From contig LT629764.1 in the NCBI GenBank assembly GCA_900105225.1, positions 2,230,001-2,294,000 of the forward strand: a DNA stretch of 64,000 bases. The letters are read 5' to 3'. Within the stretch, counting starts at the first letter, position 1, and the number at the start of each line of letters is the position of its first letter. The position numbers and the translations under genes were made by a program. Positions 17,571 through 27,194 of the stretch are shown in pieces. The stretch is from Paenibacillaceae bacterium GAS479. GTDB lineage: Bacteria > Bacillota > Bacilli > Paenibacillales > Paenibacillaceae. The notes beneath the pieces are model-generated. The model did no database searches. It had not been told where the DNA came from and worked only from the letters and a program-made list of their open reading frames with translations.

Positions 17571-18686
17571 TTGGATCAACTGCTCCGCTGGCTGCGCGAA
17601 ATCCCTGCCTCCGCGGGCGTTCCGACAAAGCGGCTTATGCTTTCTTTCCGGCGCCCCGACGAATATCATTCTTTCCTCCATGCCTGCGAGGGAACTTTAC
17701 CTGCCCTGGAGTTGACTCCGATACCGCTCATCCAGTCGCTTAGCTTACTGCTGCCCAAGAAGGCGGAGCTGCCTCCGCTTCCCAAAGGGATTACCATTGA
17801 AAAAGACAGCTTGATTTATATGAATGCGGCTGGGCTGCCTAAAGCTATGCCTGAAAAAGGGCTGCCCTGGGGCGTCCAGCAAATTCGAGCTCCTCTTGCA
17901 TGGAACCGTACCACAGGTCATCGCATCAAAATCGGTGTCATCGATACCGGCATCGATCATTCTCATCCCGATCTAAAATCATCGCTCGGGCGTGGTATCA
18001 ATCTCGTCGACCGTACCCAACTTCCCCATGATGACAATGGCCACGGAACCCATATCGCCGGAACGATTGCTGCAGCAAACCAACCCACCGGCATGATCGG
18101 AGTCGCTCCGCGTTCCATCGTCTATCCCGTCAAAGCGTTCGATCAGAACGGCAGCGCCTTCGTGTCCGACATTATCCTCGGCATTGAATGGTGCGTCCGC
18201 AGCGGCATCAATATCATTAACATGAGCTTCGGTATGAAATCACGCAGCAAGTCATTGCATACCGCCTGCATCAACGCGACCAATGCCGGAGTCATCATCA
18301 TTGCCTCCTCCGGTAATGACGGCAGGCGCCGATCCATCGATTATCCCGCGCGTTATCCACAAACGATATCCGTTGGGGCGACGAATCGGATGCGTCGCAT
18401 CGCTTCCTTCAGCAACCGCGGGCCTTATATCGACATTTATGCTCCAGGCGACCACATCCATTCCGCCTGGCTGAAAGGCAAGTACCATGAAATGAGCGGC
18501 ACATCGATGGCCACTTCCCATGTAAGTGGTGCTGTCGCCTTGCTGCTTGCGCATCAACCCGGCCTCACACCGGCTGAGATCAAAGCCATTCTGAAGCGCT
18601 CCATGGTGCCGCTGCGCGGAGCTAAAGACCGACTCGCGCCAGGCGAGCTAGATGTGCCCAAAATGATGAAAGCCGCTGAAGCTTAG
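17571..18686 (+). CDS. Subtilisin-family (S8) serine peptidase without signal peptide
   Basis: A 371-residue subtilase with a complete catalytic triad: Asp125 (VIDTGIDHSHPDL), His158 (NGHGTHIAGT) and Ser312 (GTSMATSHVSG). Residues 1-~100 resemble an inhibitor-I9-type propeptide. I chose the TTG at 17571 because GGAGG stands 8-9 bases upstream; the open frame extends further 5' but that part is unstructured and lacks a ribosome site. With this start no signal peptide is seen, suggesting an intracellular or non-classically exported protease. It is the only plus-strand gene in this region. Its TAG stop lies in the loop of the terminator. Confidence 0.85.
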   Translation: MDQLLRWLREIPASAGVPTKRLMLSFRRPDEYHSFLHACEGTLPALELTPIPLIQSLSLLLPKKAELPPLPKGITIEKDSLIYMNAAGLPKAMPEKGLPWGVQQIRAPLAWNRTTGHRIKIGVIDTGIDHSHPDLKSSLGRGINLVDRTQLPHDDNGHGTHIAGTIAAANQPTGMIGVAPRSIVYPVKAFDQNGSAFVSDIILGIEWCVRSGINIINMSFGMKSRSKSLHTACINATNAGVIIIASSGNDGRRRSIDYPARYPQTISVGATNRMRRIASFSNRGPYIDIYAPGDHIHSAWLKGKYHEMSGTSMATSHVSGAVALLLAHQPGLTPAEIKAILKRSMVPLRGAKDRLAPGELDVPKMMKAAEA

Positions 18687-18706
18687 GCTTCAACGGCTTT
18701 CTTTTG
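18670..18706 (+). terminator. Terminator of the subtilase gene containing its stop codon
   Basis: AAAGCCGCTGAAGC-TTAG-GCTTCAACGGCTTTCTTTT: a near-perfect 14-bp stem with the TAG stop in the four-base loop. It may also act on transcripts from argS. Confidence 0.75.
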
Positions 18707-18722
18707 GACTTATATGGATAGG

Positions 18723-20399
18723 CTACATGCGATCAGGCGCAGAAACGCCGATCAGGCGCAGCGTGTTAGCGATGACGGTACGAACGGCGTCCAGCAGCGC
18801 CAACCGGGCCTGCGTCTGAGCCGCATCCTCGGTAATGGCGCGCTCGGCACGGTAGTAGCTGTGCAGCTGGGAAGCCAGCTCATACACATAGCGGACCAGG
18901 CGATGCGGCGCATACTGCTCCGCCGACTGGCGAATTTCCTGCGGGAATTCAGCCAGCTTAAGCATCAAGTCATATTCATGCTCCGAGGTCAGACGGGACA
19001 GCTCTACCTGCTCCAGCGGCAGCAAAGCAACGCCTTGCTCTTGGGCTTGGCGCAAAATGCTGCAGATGCGTGCATGAGCGTACTGAACATAGTAGACCGG
19101 ATTCTCATTGGAGGTAGACACGGCCAAATCCATGTCAAAGTCCAAATGTGAATCCATGCTGCGCATAGTGAAGAAGTAGCGGATTGCATCCACGCCAACT
19201 TCGTCCATCAAATCTTCCATCGTCACGGCTTTGCCCGTACGCTTGGACATTTTGACCTTCTCGCCATTTTGGAACAGGCTGACCATTTGAGCAATCAGCA
19301 CGACCAGCTTATTCGGATCGTTGCCGAGTGCTTCCATAGCGGCCTTCATCCGCGGAATATAGCCATGGTGATCGGCGCCCCAGATGTTAATCATCGTGTC
19401 GTAGCCACGGCCATACTTGTCTCTATGGTAAGCAACGTCCGGCGTCAAATACGTGTATGAGCCGTCGTTTTTGATGAGGACGCGGTTTTTGTCGTCGCCG
19501 TAGGCGGTCGTGTTGAGCCAAGTCGCGCCTTCCTCTTCATAGACTTGACCTTTTTCGCGCAGTGCGTCCAAAGCTTGTGTCACAAGGCCTTTTTCATACA
19601 GGGATGTCTCGCTGTACCAAAGATCAAACGGGACGCGGAAGCGCTCCAGATCACGCTTGATCTTGCCGAGCTCACGCTCCAGACCGTACGCCTTGAAAAA
19701 GGCAAAGCGCTCCTCGTCGGTCATGGCGAGCAGAGCATCTCCACGCTCCGCCGACAGCTCCCGCGCGAAACCGATAACATCCTCGCCGTGGTAGCCATCC
19801 TCAGGAAGCTCCGCCTGTTGGCCGAGCTGCTGGCGATAGCGGGCTTCAATCGACTTGGCCAGGTTGTTCACCTGTGCGCCTGCATCATTGATATAGTACT
19901 CCCGCGTCACTTCATTACCGGCAAAATCAAGCACATTGCACAGCGCATCGCCAACTGCAGCTCCACGGGCATGGCCAAGATGCAGGTTGCCGGTTGGATT
20001 GGCGCTGACAAACTCGATTTCAACGCGTTTGCCGGTGCTTTCGCCGCGGCCGTAGTCCTCACCTGCCGACTGAACCTGGCCGATGACCGGGTACAGATAG
20101 GCGCGATCGAGACGGAAGTTAATAAAGCCCGGGCCAGCGATGTCTGCCGACAGGATGGAGGCTTTGTTTTTGTCTAAATGCTCCAAAATCGCCTCGGCGA
20201 TTTGGCGCGGATTTTTGCGGGCGAGCTTGGTCAACTGCATTGCAGCGTTGGTCGCCAGGTCGCCATGGGACTTGTCCCGCGGCACCTCCAGTACAAATTC
20301 AGGCAGATCCTCGCGGGCTGCCAGACCTGCGGCAACTACCGCATCGGCGATTCCCTCGCGGATCGTTGTGTATACTAGCTCAAGTACGTTCTGACTCAT
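18723..20399 (-). CDS. argS: Arginyl-tRNA synthetase
   Basis: A class I synthetase charging tRNA-Arg. Seen: the N-terminal additional domain, HLGH signature ([18 protein letters not shown]), KMSKR loop ([12 protein letters not shown]) and the C-terminal DALR anticodon-binding domain ending in [11 protein letters not shown]. The length of 558 is normal. Its ATG overlaps the TGA of the DUF1934 gene (ATGA), as in the ywiB-argS pair of B. subtilis. Confidence 0.97.
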   Translation of the reverse strand: MSQNVLELVYTTIREGIADAVVAAGLAAREDLPEFVLEVPRDKSHGDLATNAAMQLTKLARKNPRQIAEAILEHLDKNKASILSADIAGPGFINFRLDRAYLYPVIGQVQSAGEDYGRGESTGKRVEIEFVSANPTGNLHLGHARGAAVGDALCNVLDFAGNEVTREYYINDAGAQVNNLAKSIEARYRQQLGQQAELPEDGYHGEDVIGFARELSAERGDALLAMTDEERFAFFKAYGLERELGKIKRDLERFRVPFDLWYSETSLYEKGLVTQALDALREKGQVYEEEGATWLNTTAYGDDKNRVLIKNDGSYTYLTPDVAYHRDKYGRGYDTMINIWGADHHGYIPRMKAAMEALGNDPNKLVVLIAQMVSLFQNGEKVKMSKRTGKAVTMEDLMDEVGVDAIRYFFTMRSMDSHLDFDMDLAVSTSNENPVYYVQYAHARICSILRQAQEQGVALLPLEQVELSRLTSEHEYDLMLKLAEFPQEIRQSAEQYAPHRLVRYVYELASQLHSYYRAERAITEDAAQTQARLALLDAVRTVIANTLRLIGVSAPDRM

Positions 20400-20950
20400 G
20401 ATTGGTTAGCCTCCTGTATCGTAAGCCGCAATTGAAAGCGGCCGCTTATCTCATCTTCCATACGCAGCCGGTACGTCCATGCGAGCGTCAACGGCAATAA
20501 GCCTTCGTCGCTGGCCATTGTCACCGACAAATCCTCCGTCTCCGTTACTAGCGGAAACGAAAGATGCGCCGAGCTGTACCGTCCTCCGCGCGCCTGTCCG
20601 GCCGCGAAAGTCTGATCCGACTCCACTCCGCCTCTGCGAGTGAGCGTCAGCTCCTCCCCGCTCCAGCGGATCATCGTGCGTACCGAGCCGTGCAGCTCGT
20701 CCTGCTCCTCGTAGCGAATATATAACGTCCGCCCTTTGGGAATCAATTCACCGGTATACATCGCGACAGGTGCTTGTTGCCCGTCCTGCGTGCTGTTTAC
20801 AGTGACGGTTATCTCTCGCCTGCCGTCCCTTTGCGGCGAGACGTCTCGGCCGCTTCCGCCTGCTGCGGGCGAGCTCGCATCGCTGGACGCTCTGTTGGAC
20901 TCCTTCTCCCCCGCTTGCGAGCTTGGAGCCTCTTCATTCCACTGTTCCAT
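20396..20950 (-). CDS. ywiB: YwiB-like beta-barrel protein (DUF1934)
   Basis: A 184-residue cytosolic protein. After a ~45-residue Ser/Glu-rich N-terminus comes the DUF1934 domain ([11 protein letters not shown]... YIRYEEQ... [13 protein letters not shown] ... TWTYRL-like strands), a calycin-like barrel of unknown role. I use the ATG at 20950 (MEQWNEE) because an AGAGG site precedes it; the upstream TTG has none. Overlap with argS indicates an operon. Confidence 0.85.
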   Translation of the reverse strand: MEQWNEEAPSSQAGEKESNRASSDASSPAAGGSGRDVSPQRDGRREITVTVNSTQDGQQAPVAMYTGELIPKGRTLYIRYEEQDELHGSVRTMIRWSGEELTLTRRGGVESDQTFAAGQARGGRYSSAHLSFPLVTETEDLSVTMASDEGLLPLTLAWTYRLRMEDEISGRFQLRLTIQEANQS

Positions 20951-21172
20951 GTTAAATCCGCAACCTCTCCGCCCCAATGGCCGGCGTTATGCATCTTTAT
21001 CTCCATAACTATATACAGGATGGCTCTAAGTTTCAATCAACTACGACGACTTCGTTCCTTGTATAAGGCTCCATAATAACGCCCCACAACAGCGATCCAC
21101 AACTAACTTTGATTCTAGCGAACCTCACAAGCCTTATTCCATCAAAATTTAGGTGCGGAATCCAAAAACAGC

Positions 21173-21205
21173 AAAAACCGTCCGGCTGTGGGTACAGTCA
21201 GACGG
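21173..21205 (-). terminator. Terminator of the DNA glycosylase gene
   Basis: On the minus strand CCGTCTGACTGT-ACCC-ACAGCCGGACGG followed by TTTTT, about 45 bases past the stop. Confidence 0.8.
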
Positions 21206-21250
21206 CGTGTGCCCTCTTTGCATCAGAGGATGTTGCGAAAAAAACTCCAC

Positions 21251-21778
21251 CTAAATCGCGGCAGTGCCGCGCAGATATGGCTTCAAGCGGACCCATTCCG
21301 CCAACCGATCCTCCAGCGTGCGCATAGCCGGCGTCGGGATCGGGCTCGTTGAAGGCATCCGCAGCAGCTCCAAGTTCGCTAGAGCGGGATGATTTTTGAA
21401 GTGTTTTTGATACGTCGCAAAGGACTTCGTCCCATTAAATATAAGTGCACGCAGGGACGGATGCGCCTGCACTAGGCCCACCAAATCATTAGGCACGGCA
21501 TCCCGAATATTCATGTCCAAGCTGCCCGGGCGCACGCAGGAACTGATCATATCCCACATACCGACGCCGATACTTGCTGCATAAGCGAGCCGATCCTCGT
21601 AAGCCTCATCCGGTACTCGACCGGATAAAGCATACAGGATGCGCCACATATAATTGCGGTCATTAGCGTAATATCGCTGTTCCTGCAACGACTTTACGCC
21701 GGGCATACTGCCCAGTATAAGCACGGTCGCCCCGGGCTGAACAAGCGGCGGAAAAGAATAAACCTTATCCTCGTCCAG
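21251..21778 (-). CDS. Uracil-DNA-glycosylase-fold DNA-deoxyinosine glycosylase, probable CTG start
   Basis: A 175-residue monofunctional glycosylase of the UDG superfamily, removing deaminated bases. Seen: motif 1 LILGSMPGVKSL and motif 2 region RMPSTSP; also NDRNYMWRIL and VGMWDMISSC. Homologues begin with a VYSFPP segment; here that segment (DEDKVYSFPPLVQPGATV) lies upstream of the first conventional start (GTG at 21724, no ribosome site). In frame, a TAA stands at 21793-21791, and between it and VYSFPP only CTG (21778) or ATT could initiate. AGGAGGG sits 6 bases before the CTG. I therefore annotate a CTG start. Stand-alone gene with its own terminator. Confidence 0.75.
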   Translation of the reverse strand: MDEDKVYSFPPLVQPGATVLILGSMPGVKSLQEQRYYANDRNYMWRILYALSGRVPDEAYEDRLAYAASIGVGMWDMISSCVRPGSLDMNIRDAVPNDLVGLVQAHPSLRALIFNGTKSFATYQKHFKNHPALANLELLRMPSTSPIPTPAMRTLEDRLAEWVRLKPYLRGTAAI

Positions 21779-21839
21779 CTTAATCCCTCCTTAGCGGCAA
21801 ATGAAGCTCTCGCCGGAGCCGACAGGCATAGGGCTACGG

Positions 21840-22112
21840 TTACACCTGGCCGTTTTTGCCGCGGAAGGCGGGTGGCGTCCCGTCAAGCTTCTCGATTTTG
21901 CCGCATATTTCGTGATGCCACTCCGTATCGTCCGTCATGGACGCCAGCAGAGACATATTGTACAAATTGGCCAGACGCCTGCAATGGGAGGCATTCACCG
22001 CCAAACAATGCTCAAAGTCCGCTTGCTCCTCAACGTTAAGCGGACGGCGTTCGCGGATGGTCCACAGCTCCGCCAAATGCTCGTGAATCGGCAGTAACCC
22101 CATAACGCTCAT
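21840..22112 (-). CDS. Small conserved helical protein (DUF7667-like)
   Basis: A 90-residue soluble protein with HEHLAELWTIRERRPL, HCLAVNASHCRRLANLYNMSLLASMTDDTEWHHEIC; it resembles small Paenibacillaceae proteins I believe are grouped as DUF7667, function unknown. AAGGAGG lies upstream, with two in-frame ATGs (22112 and 22103), neither at ideal spacing. Located between the glycosylase and speB; a terminator separates it from speB. Confidence 0.65.
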   Translation of the reverse strand: MSVMGLLPIHEHLAELWTIRERRPLNVEEQADFEHCLAVNASHCRRLANLYNMSLLASMTDDTEWHHEICGKIEKLDGTPPAFRGKNGQV

Positions 22113-22175
22113 GCACCTCCTTGTATTCTATCAGCCAGTATGGCCAAAGAAATAGAGGTCCAAGCACAACAAGCG

Positions 22176-22223
22176 AAAAAAATCCCCGCCCTTCCCCCCA
22201 AAGGGAGAGAAGAGACGGGGATT
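22176..22223 (-). terminator. Terminator after speB
   Basis: On the minus strand AATCCCCG ... CGGGGATT followed by TTTTTTT. The loop holds CTCCCTTTGGGGGGAAGGG, similar to the G-rich core inside the GNAT gene at 57330-57360. Confidence 0.75.
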
Positions 22224-22269
22224 CGCAGACAACGAGCTTGCGGCTCAAAATAACCGTGCTAGATTCTGC

Positions 22270-23139
22270 TTACTTGATGAAGCCGAGCAGCATTTCGCGG
22301 ATGACTTTGGCAGCGACGATCTGCGTCTGCTCCGTTGGGTCATAGGCAGGTGCCACTTCTACGAGGTCGCAGCCAACGACGTTCACACCGGAACGCGCGA
22401 TCGCGTGAACCGCGTCGATCAGCTCCTTGCTCGTGATGCCGCCTGCTTCCGCAGTGCCGGTACCCGGCGCAGCGGAAGGGTCGAGAACATCGATGTCGAT
22501 CGTCAAGTAGACGGGACGACCTTCCAACTCTGGCAGAACCTTTTTCAGGGGCTCAAGCACTTCGAACGGATGGAAATTGATGTTCTCACGCGCATATTGC
22601 CACTCCTCACGGGAACCGGAACGAATACCGAACTGGTAAATGTTCTGGCCGCCCATAAGACCAGCCGCCTTGCGCAGCGGCGTGGAGTGGGACAATGGCT
22701 CACCCTCGTACGACTCGCGCAGATCGGCATGAGCATCAAAGTGGATGATCGCGAGATCCGGGTACTTCTTGTAAACCTCTTGGAAAATAGGCCAGCTAAC
22801 GAGATGCTCGCCGCCGAGACCGACTGGCATCTTGTCATCAGCCAGCACGCCAGCTACGAACTCGCCGATAATGTCGAGCGAACGGGCAGCGTTGCCGAAC
22901 GGCAGCAGCAGATCGCCGGCATCGAAGTACTCGATGTCTTCAAGGCTGCGGTCCAGGTAAGGGCTGTACTCCTCAAGACCGATCGATACCTCGCGGATAC
23001 GAGGCGGACCAAAGCGGGAGCCGGGACGGAAGCTCACGGTGAAGTCCATCGGCATGCCGTAAATGACAGCACGCGATGCTTCATAATTCTCGGAGCTCAG
23101 GATAAAAACGTTGCCGGAGTATTTTTGGTCGATTTTCAT
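22270..23139 (-). CDS. speB: Agmatinase (ureohydrolase)
   Basis: SpeB hydrolyses agmatine to putrescine and urea. The binuclear manganese motifs are intact: GGEHL, DAHADLR and DIDVLDPSAAPGTG followed by AEAGG. The length of 289 is normal. The ATG overlaps the speE stop by one base (TAATG), so the two are translationally coupled. Together they make putrescine and spermidine, as in the B. subtilis speE-speB operon. Confidence 0.95.
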   Translation of the reverse strand: MKIDQKYSGNVFILSSENYEASRAVIYGMPMDFTVSFRPGSRFGPPRIREVSIGLEEYSPYLDRSLEDIEYFDAGDLLLPFGNAARSLDIIGEFVAGVLADDKMPVGLGGEHLVSWPIFQEVYKKYPDLAIIHFDAHADLRESYEGEPLSHSTPLRKAAGLMGGQNIYQFGIRSGSREEWQYARENINFHPFEVLEPLKKVLPELEGRPVYLTIDIDVLDPSAAPGTGTAEAGGITSKELIDAVHAIARSGVNVVGCDLVEVAPAYDPTEQTQIVAAKVIREMLLGFIK

Positions 23140-23966
23140 TATTTCACCAGATCCTCGACGAACTTAGGCAGCACGAATGCAGCCTTGTGCAGGCGCGGCG
23201 TGTAATACTTCGTTTCGCGCTCTGGAATCGCCGTCTCGTCAACTTGGAGCGGATCATGTTTTTTGGAGCCCATCGTGAACGTCCAAAGGCCGGACGGGTA
23301 GGTTGGTACATTGGCCCAGAAGACACGTACGATCGGGAAAACTTCCTTCACATCGCGGTTAACGCTGGTGATCAGGTCAGCTTTGAACCAAGGGTTGTCC
23401 GTTTGGGCAACGAACAGACCGTCTTCCTTCAACGCCTCGTAGATGCCTTGGTAGAAGCCGCGCGTAAACAGGTTGGCTGCAGGGCCGACCGGCTCCGTGG
23501 AATCGACCATGATAACATCGTAGACGTTTTTGTGGTCATGGATATGCATGAATCCGTCGTTCACATGCACTTCAACGCGCTCGTCGTCGAGGCCGGATGC
23601 GATGTTCGGCAAATACTTTTTGGAATATTCGATAACCTTGCCGTCGATGTCGACGAGCACGGCGCGTTTTACTTTAGGATGTTTGAGGATTTCACGGATA
23701 ACGCCGCCGTCGCCGCCGCCCACAACAAGCACTTGCTCAGGGTTCGGATGCGTGTTGAGCGCCGGATGAGCGACCATCTCATGGTAAACGAACTCGTCCT
23801 TGTCCGTCGTCATAACCATACCGTCGAGCACGAGCATCGTGCCGAACTCCTCGGTTTCGATCATAGCGAGCTGTTGGAAGTCCGTTTGCTCGTTGACATA
23901 GGTTTCCTTGACTTTAGCCGTGATGCCATACGACTCGGTTTGTTTCTCTGTGTACCACAATTCCAT
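23139..23966 (-). CDS. speE: Spermidine synthase
   Basis: SpeE transfers aminopropyl from decarboxylated SAM to putrescine. Seen: [16 protein letters not shown] (dcSAM binding), [15 protein letters not shown] and [10 protein letters not shown] (catalytic Asp and substrate loop). The length of 275 is normal. It is the first gene of the speE-speB unit, transcribed divergently from pbpG, with a ~290-base structured leader. Confidence 0.96.
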   Translation of the reverse strand: MELWYTEKQTESYGITAKVKETYVNEQTDFQQLAMIETEEFGTMLVLDGMVMTTDKDEFVYHEMVAHPALNTHPNPEQVLVVGGGDGGVIREILKHPKVKRAVLVDIDGKVIEYSKKYLPNIASGLDDERVEVHVNDGFMHIHDHKNVYDVIMVDSTEPVGPAANLFTRGFYQGIYEALKEDGLFVAQTDNPWFKADLITSVNRDVKEVFPIVRVFWANVPTYPSGLWTFTMGSKKHDPLQVDETAIPERETKYYTPRLHKAAFVLPKFVEDLVK

Positions 23967-24286
23967 AGTAAGAGTCCTTCTTTCTTCTTCAGGTTGGGGA
24001 CGGGAGACCCGTCCATCGGATTACCGCCCCGGCCTGCCGGCCGGCCCGAGCGGCACGCACCCGACGTCCTTGGACGGCGGGCGTGCGCGGCGGAGCAGCA
24101 AGAATCTATATCAGGTTCGGATATATTCAAGCGTGAGAACTCGAAGCGCAGGGATGCCTGCAAAGGCTCTTACGCATACATTTCTCCCATTCGAAAGGCG
24201 ATTCGACAATAGTAGCTTTGTCGGATTTGCCCCCTTAAGGTCGACGGTTCAACCTGTATTATAGTCAAATACCCCCCTCAACACAA
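23967..24286 (-). promoter_or_regulatory. speE promoter and long structured leader
   Basis: The minus-strand promoter is TTGTGT (24286-24281), 17 bases, TATAAT (24263-24258), giving a ~290-base leader. Within it a 16-codon reading frame (ATG 24177 to TGA 24127, MRKSLCRHPCASSSHA) has a GGGAG site 6 bases upstream. Closer to speE lies a very stable GC hairpin (GCACGC...GCGTGC with inner CGTCC/GGACG, about 24051-24086). No U run follows it. Regulation by leader translation is conjecture. Confidence 0.5.
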
Positions 24287-24389
24287 ACCTTTCCTCCGTG
24301 TTTTACAGCACTTTTAAGATGGCCGTATAACAGCTCCTCCCAATATCCATACTATGGAAAATGATGTCGAATCCTCGGGAGGAACGCTC

Positions 24390-26573
24390 GTGAACAAACG
24401 TTCATCGCCACGCCGCAAATCGGCACTAGAGTCTCTATTTCGCCCGCTGGGTGAGTGGGTTAGCTCGCTGGAACGTAAAAAAGAGAGGCCAGCAGCAGGC
24501 GAAGGGTTCATCCGCTTCCCACGTCTTCGCGGCCTGCTCCGTCTTGCGGCGCTGCTGGCGGGAACGACGTTGTCCCTGCTGCTGCTTGGTCTCAGCATCC
24601 TGCTGCTGACGCTGCGCCTGCAATCGCTGCCCGCTACGTCTGCTGCGCAGGAATCGCAAATCTATGACGCCTCCGGCAATCTGCTGGACTCGTTCCATGC
24701 CGGCCAAAGCCGGGAAAGCGTGCCGCTGCAGCGCATTTCCCCTTACCTCATCGACGCAACGCTCGCGATTGAGGATCGGCGCTTTTACGAGCATAATGGC
24801 TTTGATCTCCGCGGCATGGCGCGGGCGGCGCTTGTTAATCTGGAGAGTGGCCGAGCGCGCCAAGGGGCCAGCACGATTACCCAGCAGCTTGCTCGAAACT
24901 TGTACCTGAACCATGAGCGCACCTGGAAGCGCAAAATCAAGGAAGCTGCCTACACCGCCCAACTGGAGATGAATTTGAGCAAGGAGGAGATTCTGGGGCA
25001 GTATTTCAACCAGATTTACTACGGGCATGGAGCTTACGGCATCGAGAAGGCGGCGAAAATGTATTACAGCAAACACGCCTCCGAGCTGACGCTGGCTGAG
25101 AGCGCAATGCTGGCTGGCGTGCCTAAAGGGCCGAAATATTACTCGCCTTATATGAATATGGAAAACGCCGTTCATCGTCAGCGGCTCATTCTTGCTGCTA
25201 TGCAGACAGCGGGAACGATTACGCCGCAGCAAGCGGCGGCCGCCAAAGCCGAGAAGCTCCAGCTGCAGCCGCTGCAGCCGGCTGGATCGGACGGAAGCGC
25301 GCCTTATTTTCGCGATTATGTACGGCAAACAGCAGTTGATGAGCTTGGACTGGACGAGCATCTGATTAGCGAGGGTGGTGTGCGCATTTACACCACCCTC
25401 GACCCTGCTATGCAGCAGGCCGCCGAGGAGGCCATGCAAAAAGCCATCCCATCCAGCTCCGAGCAACAGGCGGCGCTTGTCGCCATCGAGCCGGAGACGG
25501 GATACATCCGGGCTATGGTCGGGGGGCGCGATTATCGCAAAGGGCCGTTCAATCGAGCGCTCGCCCGTCGGCAGCCCGGCTCGTCGTTCAAGCCTGTGCT
25601 CTATTTGACCGCGCTGCAGAGCGGCATGACCGCCGTGACGCCGTTCACCAGCGCACCGACAATTTTCACCTATGATGATGGCCGTAAAACGTATTCCCCA
25701 CGCAACTACAACAACCATTACGCTGGTGGAAATATTACAATGCGCGACGCGATTGCCAGCTCCGACAACACCTACGCGGTCAACACCATCATGCGGGTTG
25801 GAGCGAATAAAGTTGTCGCCACAGCTCGGCAGCTCGGCCTAGACGGCGACATGCAGCCGCTACCTTCCCTGGCGCTGGGTACGTACCCCGCCAGCCCGCT
25901 TGAGATGGCCTCGGCCTTCAGCGCACTGGCCGCAGGTGGCGTACGCGCCGAGCCGACCGCGATTTTGCGCGTTGAGGACAGCAAGGGCGAGGTGCTTTAC
26001 CGCGCCGAGCAGCGCCTGTCGCGGGTCGCCGACGCCGCCCATGCCTATGTGCTGACAAGCCTCATGGAGAGCGTGTTTGAAAATGGCGGCACCGGCAGCC
26101 GCGTCTCCGCTATGATCCACCGGCCCGTCGCCGGAAAAACCGGTACGACGGCGGACGACGCCTGGCTCGTCGGATACACGCCTGACCTGGCGACAGCGGT
26201 ATGGACCGGCTACGATAAGGGCCGCCAGCTGACAACGGCGGAATCGCATCGTGCGGCGCCTATTTTCGCCGCTTTTACAGAGCATGCACTTACGGGCCGA
26301 CCAGCGCGGCCGTTCACGGTGCCGGATGGCATCGTCAGTGTGGCGGTCGATCCCGCCAGCGGCCTGCGCTACGGCCCCCGCTGCAGCGGCTGGCGCATGG
26401 AGCTGTTCGTCGCCGGCACGGAGCCGATCGGCTCCTGCGACGGCAGCAAGGCCGGAACGGCCGGAGCCGCTGACATTGCGTCAGCAGAAGGAGCAGCCTC
26501 TAACCCGCCCGCCTCCAATGAGAGCAAGGGCAGCGGCTGGCTGAAGGGCCTGTCCCGCTGGCTGCGGCACTAA
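24390..26573 (+). CDS. pbpG: Class A penicillin-binding protein (PBP1A/PbpG type)
   Basis: A bifunctional peptidoglycan synthase. Order: basic cytosolic N-terminus, one membrane helix at about 50-75 (LLRLAALLAGTTLSLLLLGL), glycosyltransferase GT51 (AIEDRRFYEHNGFD, GASTITQQLARNLYL, KIKEAAYTAQLE), then transpeptidase with SSFK (PGSSFKPV), SDN (ASSDNTYAVN) and KTG (AGKTGTTADDAW). GTG at 24390 is chosen because GGGAGG lies 7 bases upstream; the ATG 12 codons earlier has no site. In B. subtilis pbpG (ywhE) is likewise beside speE-speB and ywhD. PbpG there acts in sporulation. Confidence 0.92.
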   Translation: MNKRSSPRRKSALESLFRPLGEWVSSLERKKERPAAGEGFIRFPRLRGLLRLAALLAGTTLSLLLLGLSILLLTLRLQSLPATSAAQESQIYDASGNLLDSFHAGQSRESVPLQRISPYLIDATLAIEDRRFYEHNGFDLRGMARAALVNLESGRARQGASTITQQLARNLYLNHERTWKRKIKEAAYTAQLEMNLSKEEILGQYFNQIYYGHGAYGIEKAAKMYYSKHASELTLAESAMLAGVPKGPKYYSPYMNMENAVHRQRLILAAMQTAGTITPQQAAAAKAEKLQLQPLQPAGSDGSAPYFRDYVRQTAVDELGLDEHLISEGGVRIYTTLDPAMQQAAEEAMQKAIPSSSEQQAALVAIEPETGYIRAMVGGRDYRKGPFNRALARRQPGSSFKPVLYLTALQSGMTAVTPFTSAPTIFTYDDGRKTYSPRNYNNHYAGGNITMRDAIASSDNTYAVNTIMRVGANKVVATARQLGLDGDMQPLPSLALGTYPASPLEMASAFSALAAGGVRAEPTAILRVEDSKGEVLYRAEQRLSRVADAAHAYVLTSLMESVFENGGTGSRVSAMIHRPVAGKTGTTADDAWLVGYTPDLATAVWTGYDKGRQLTTAESHRAAPIFAAFTEHALTGRPARPFTVPDGIVSVAVDPASGLRYGPRCSGWRMELFVAGTEPIGSCDGSKAGTAGAADIASAEGAASNPPASNESKGSGWLKGLSRWLRH

Positions 26574-26708
26574 CCAAGCGAACCCGCCGTATCTGGCGAT
26601 GGCTGGCAAACGAGCGCTGGATGATTAACCCAACATAGTGAAGTATAATGAAGAGGTATAGGCATAGATGTTAGCTTGCGACTATGAGAAGAAGGCAGGT
26701 GTCGATTC

Positions 26709-27194
26709 ATGAAAGACCTCTTGAACAAGGCGTTTTCCCTCGGGCTTGGTTTGGCCGCTTCTACAAGAGAGCAGGCAGAAAAGCTCGCGCAGGAGTTGTC
26801 ATCCAGAAGCGACATGAGCAAGGCCGATTCACAGCAGTTTGTCAGCAGCATGATTTCACGGGGACAGGAAGCCCGCAGCAGCATGGAGACATTTATCCGC
26901 GAGCGGGTCAAGGACATTACAGATGAGCTGCAGCTCGTTCATCGCGGTGAGCTCGACAGGTTGGAATCGCGCATCGCGGAGCTAGAATCCCGGCTCGGTC
27001 TATCGTCCGAATATGCAGCCGCCGCCGTTCCTACTGACGCTCAGCTCGATACTGGAACCTATGAGGGTACCGGCAAAGCCGGCCCTGGCGTACCTTTAGT
27101 CGTCCACCCCGAGACGCCTCGGCATGAAACAACGGAAGGAGCCGAGCTGTACCGGGCGGATTCCAGCGAGTCGCAGCACGGCAAGGGAGAATGA
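26709..27194 (+). CDS. Phasin-family-like coiled-coil protein
   Basis: A 161-residue acidic protein. Residues 1-100 are helical (LLNKAFSLGLGLAASTREQAEKLAQEL ... coiled coil ELDRLESRIAELESRL), the layout of PhaF/PhaI-type phasin-family proteins; the last 60 residues are a polar disordered tail. Such proteins often precede an AarF/UbiB kinase gene. No polyhydroxyalkanoate synthase gene is in the window. Its TGA overlaps the next ATG (ATGA). Confidence 0.75.
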   Translation: MKDLLNKAFSLGLGLAASTREQAEKLAQELSSRSDMSKADSQQFVSSMISRGQEARSSMETFIRERVKDITDELQLVHRGELDRLESRIAELESRLGLSSEYAAAAVPTDAQLDTGTYEGTGKAGPGVPLVVHPETPRHETTEGAELYRADSSESQHGKGE

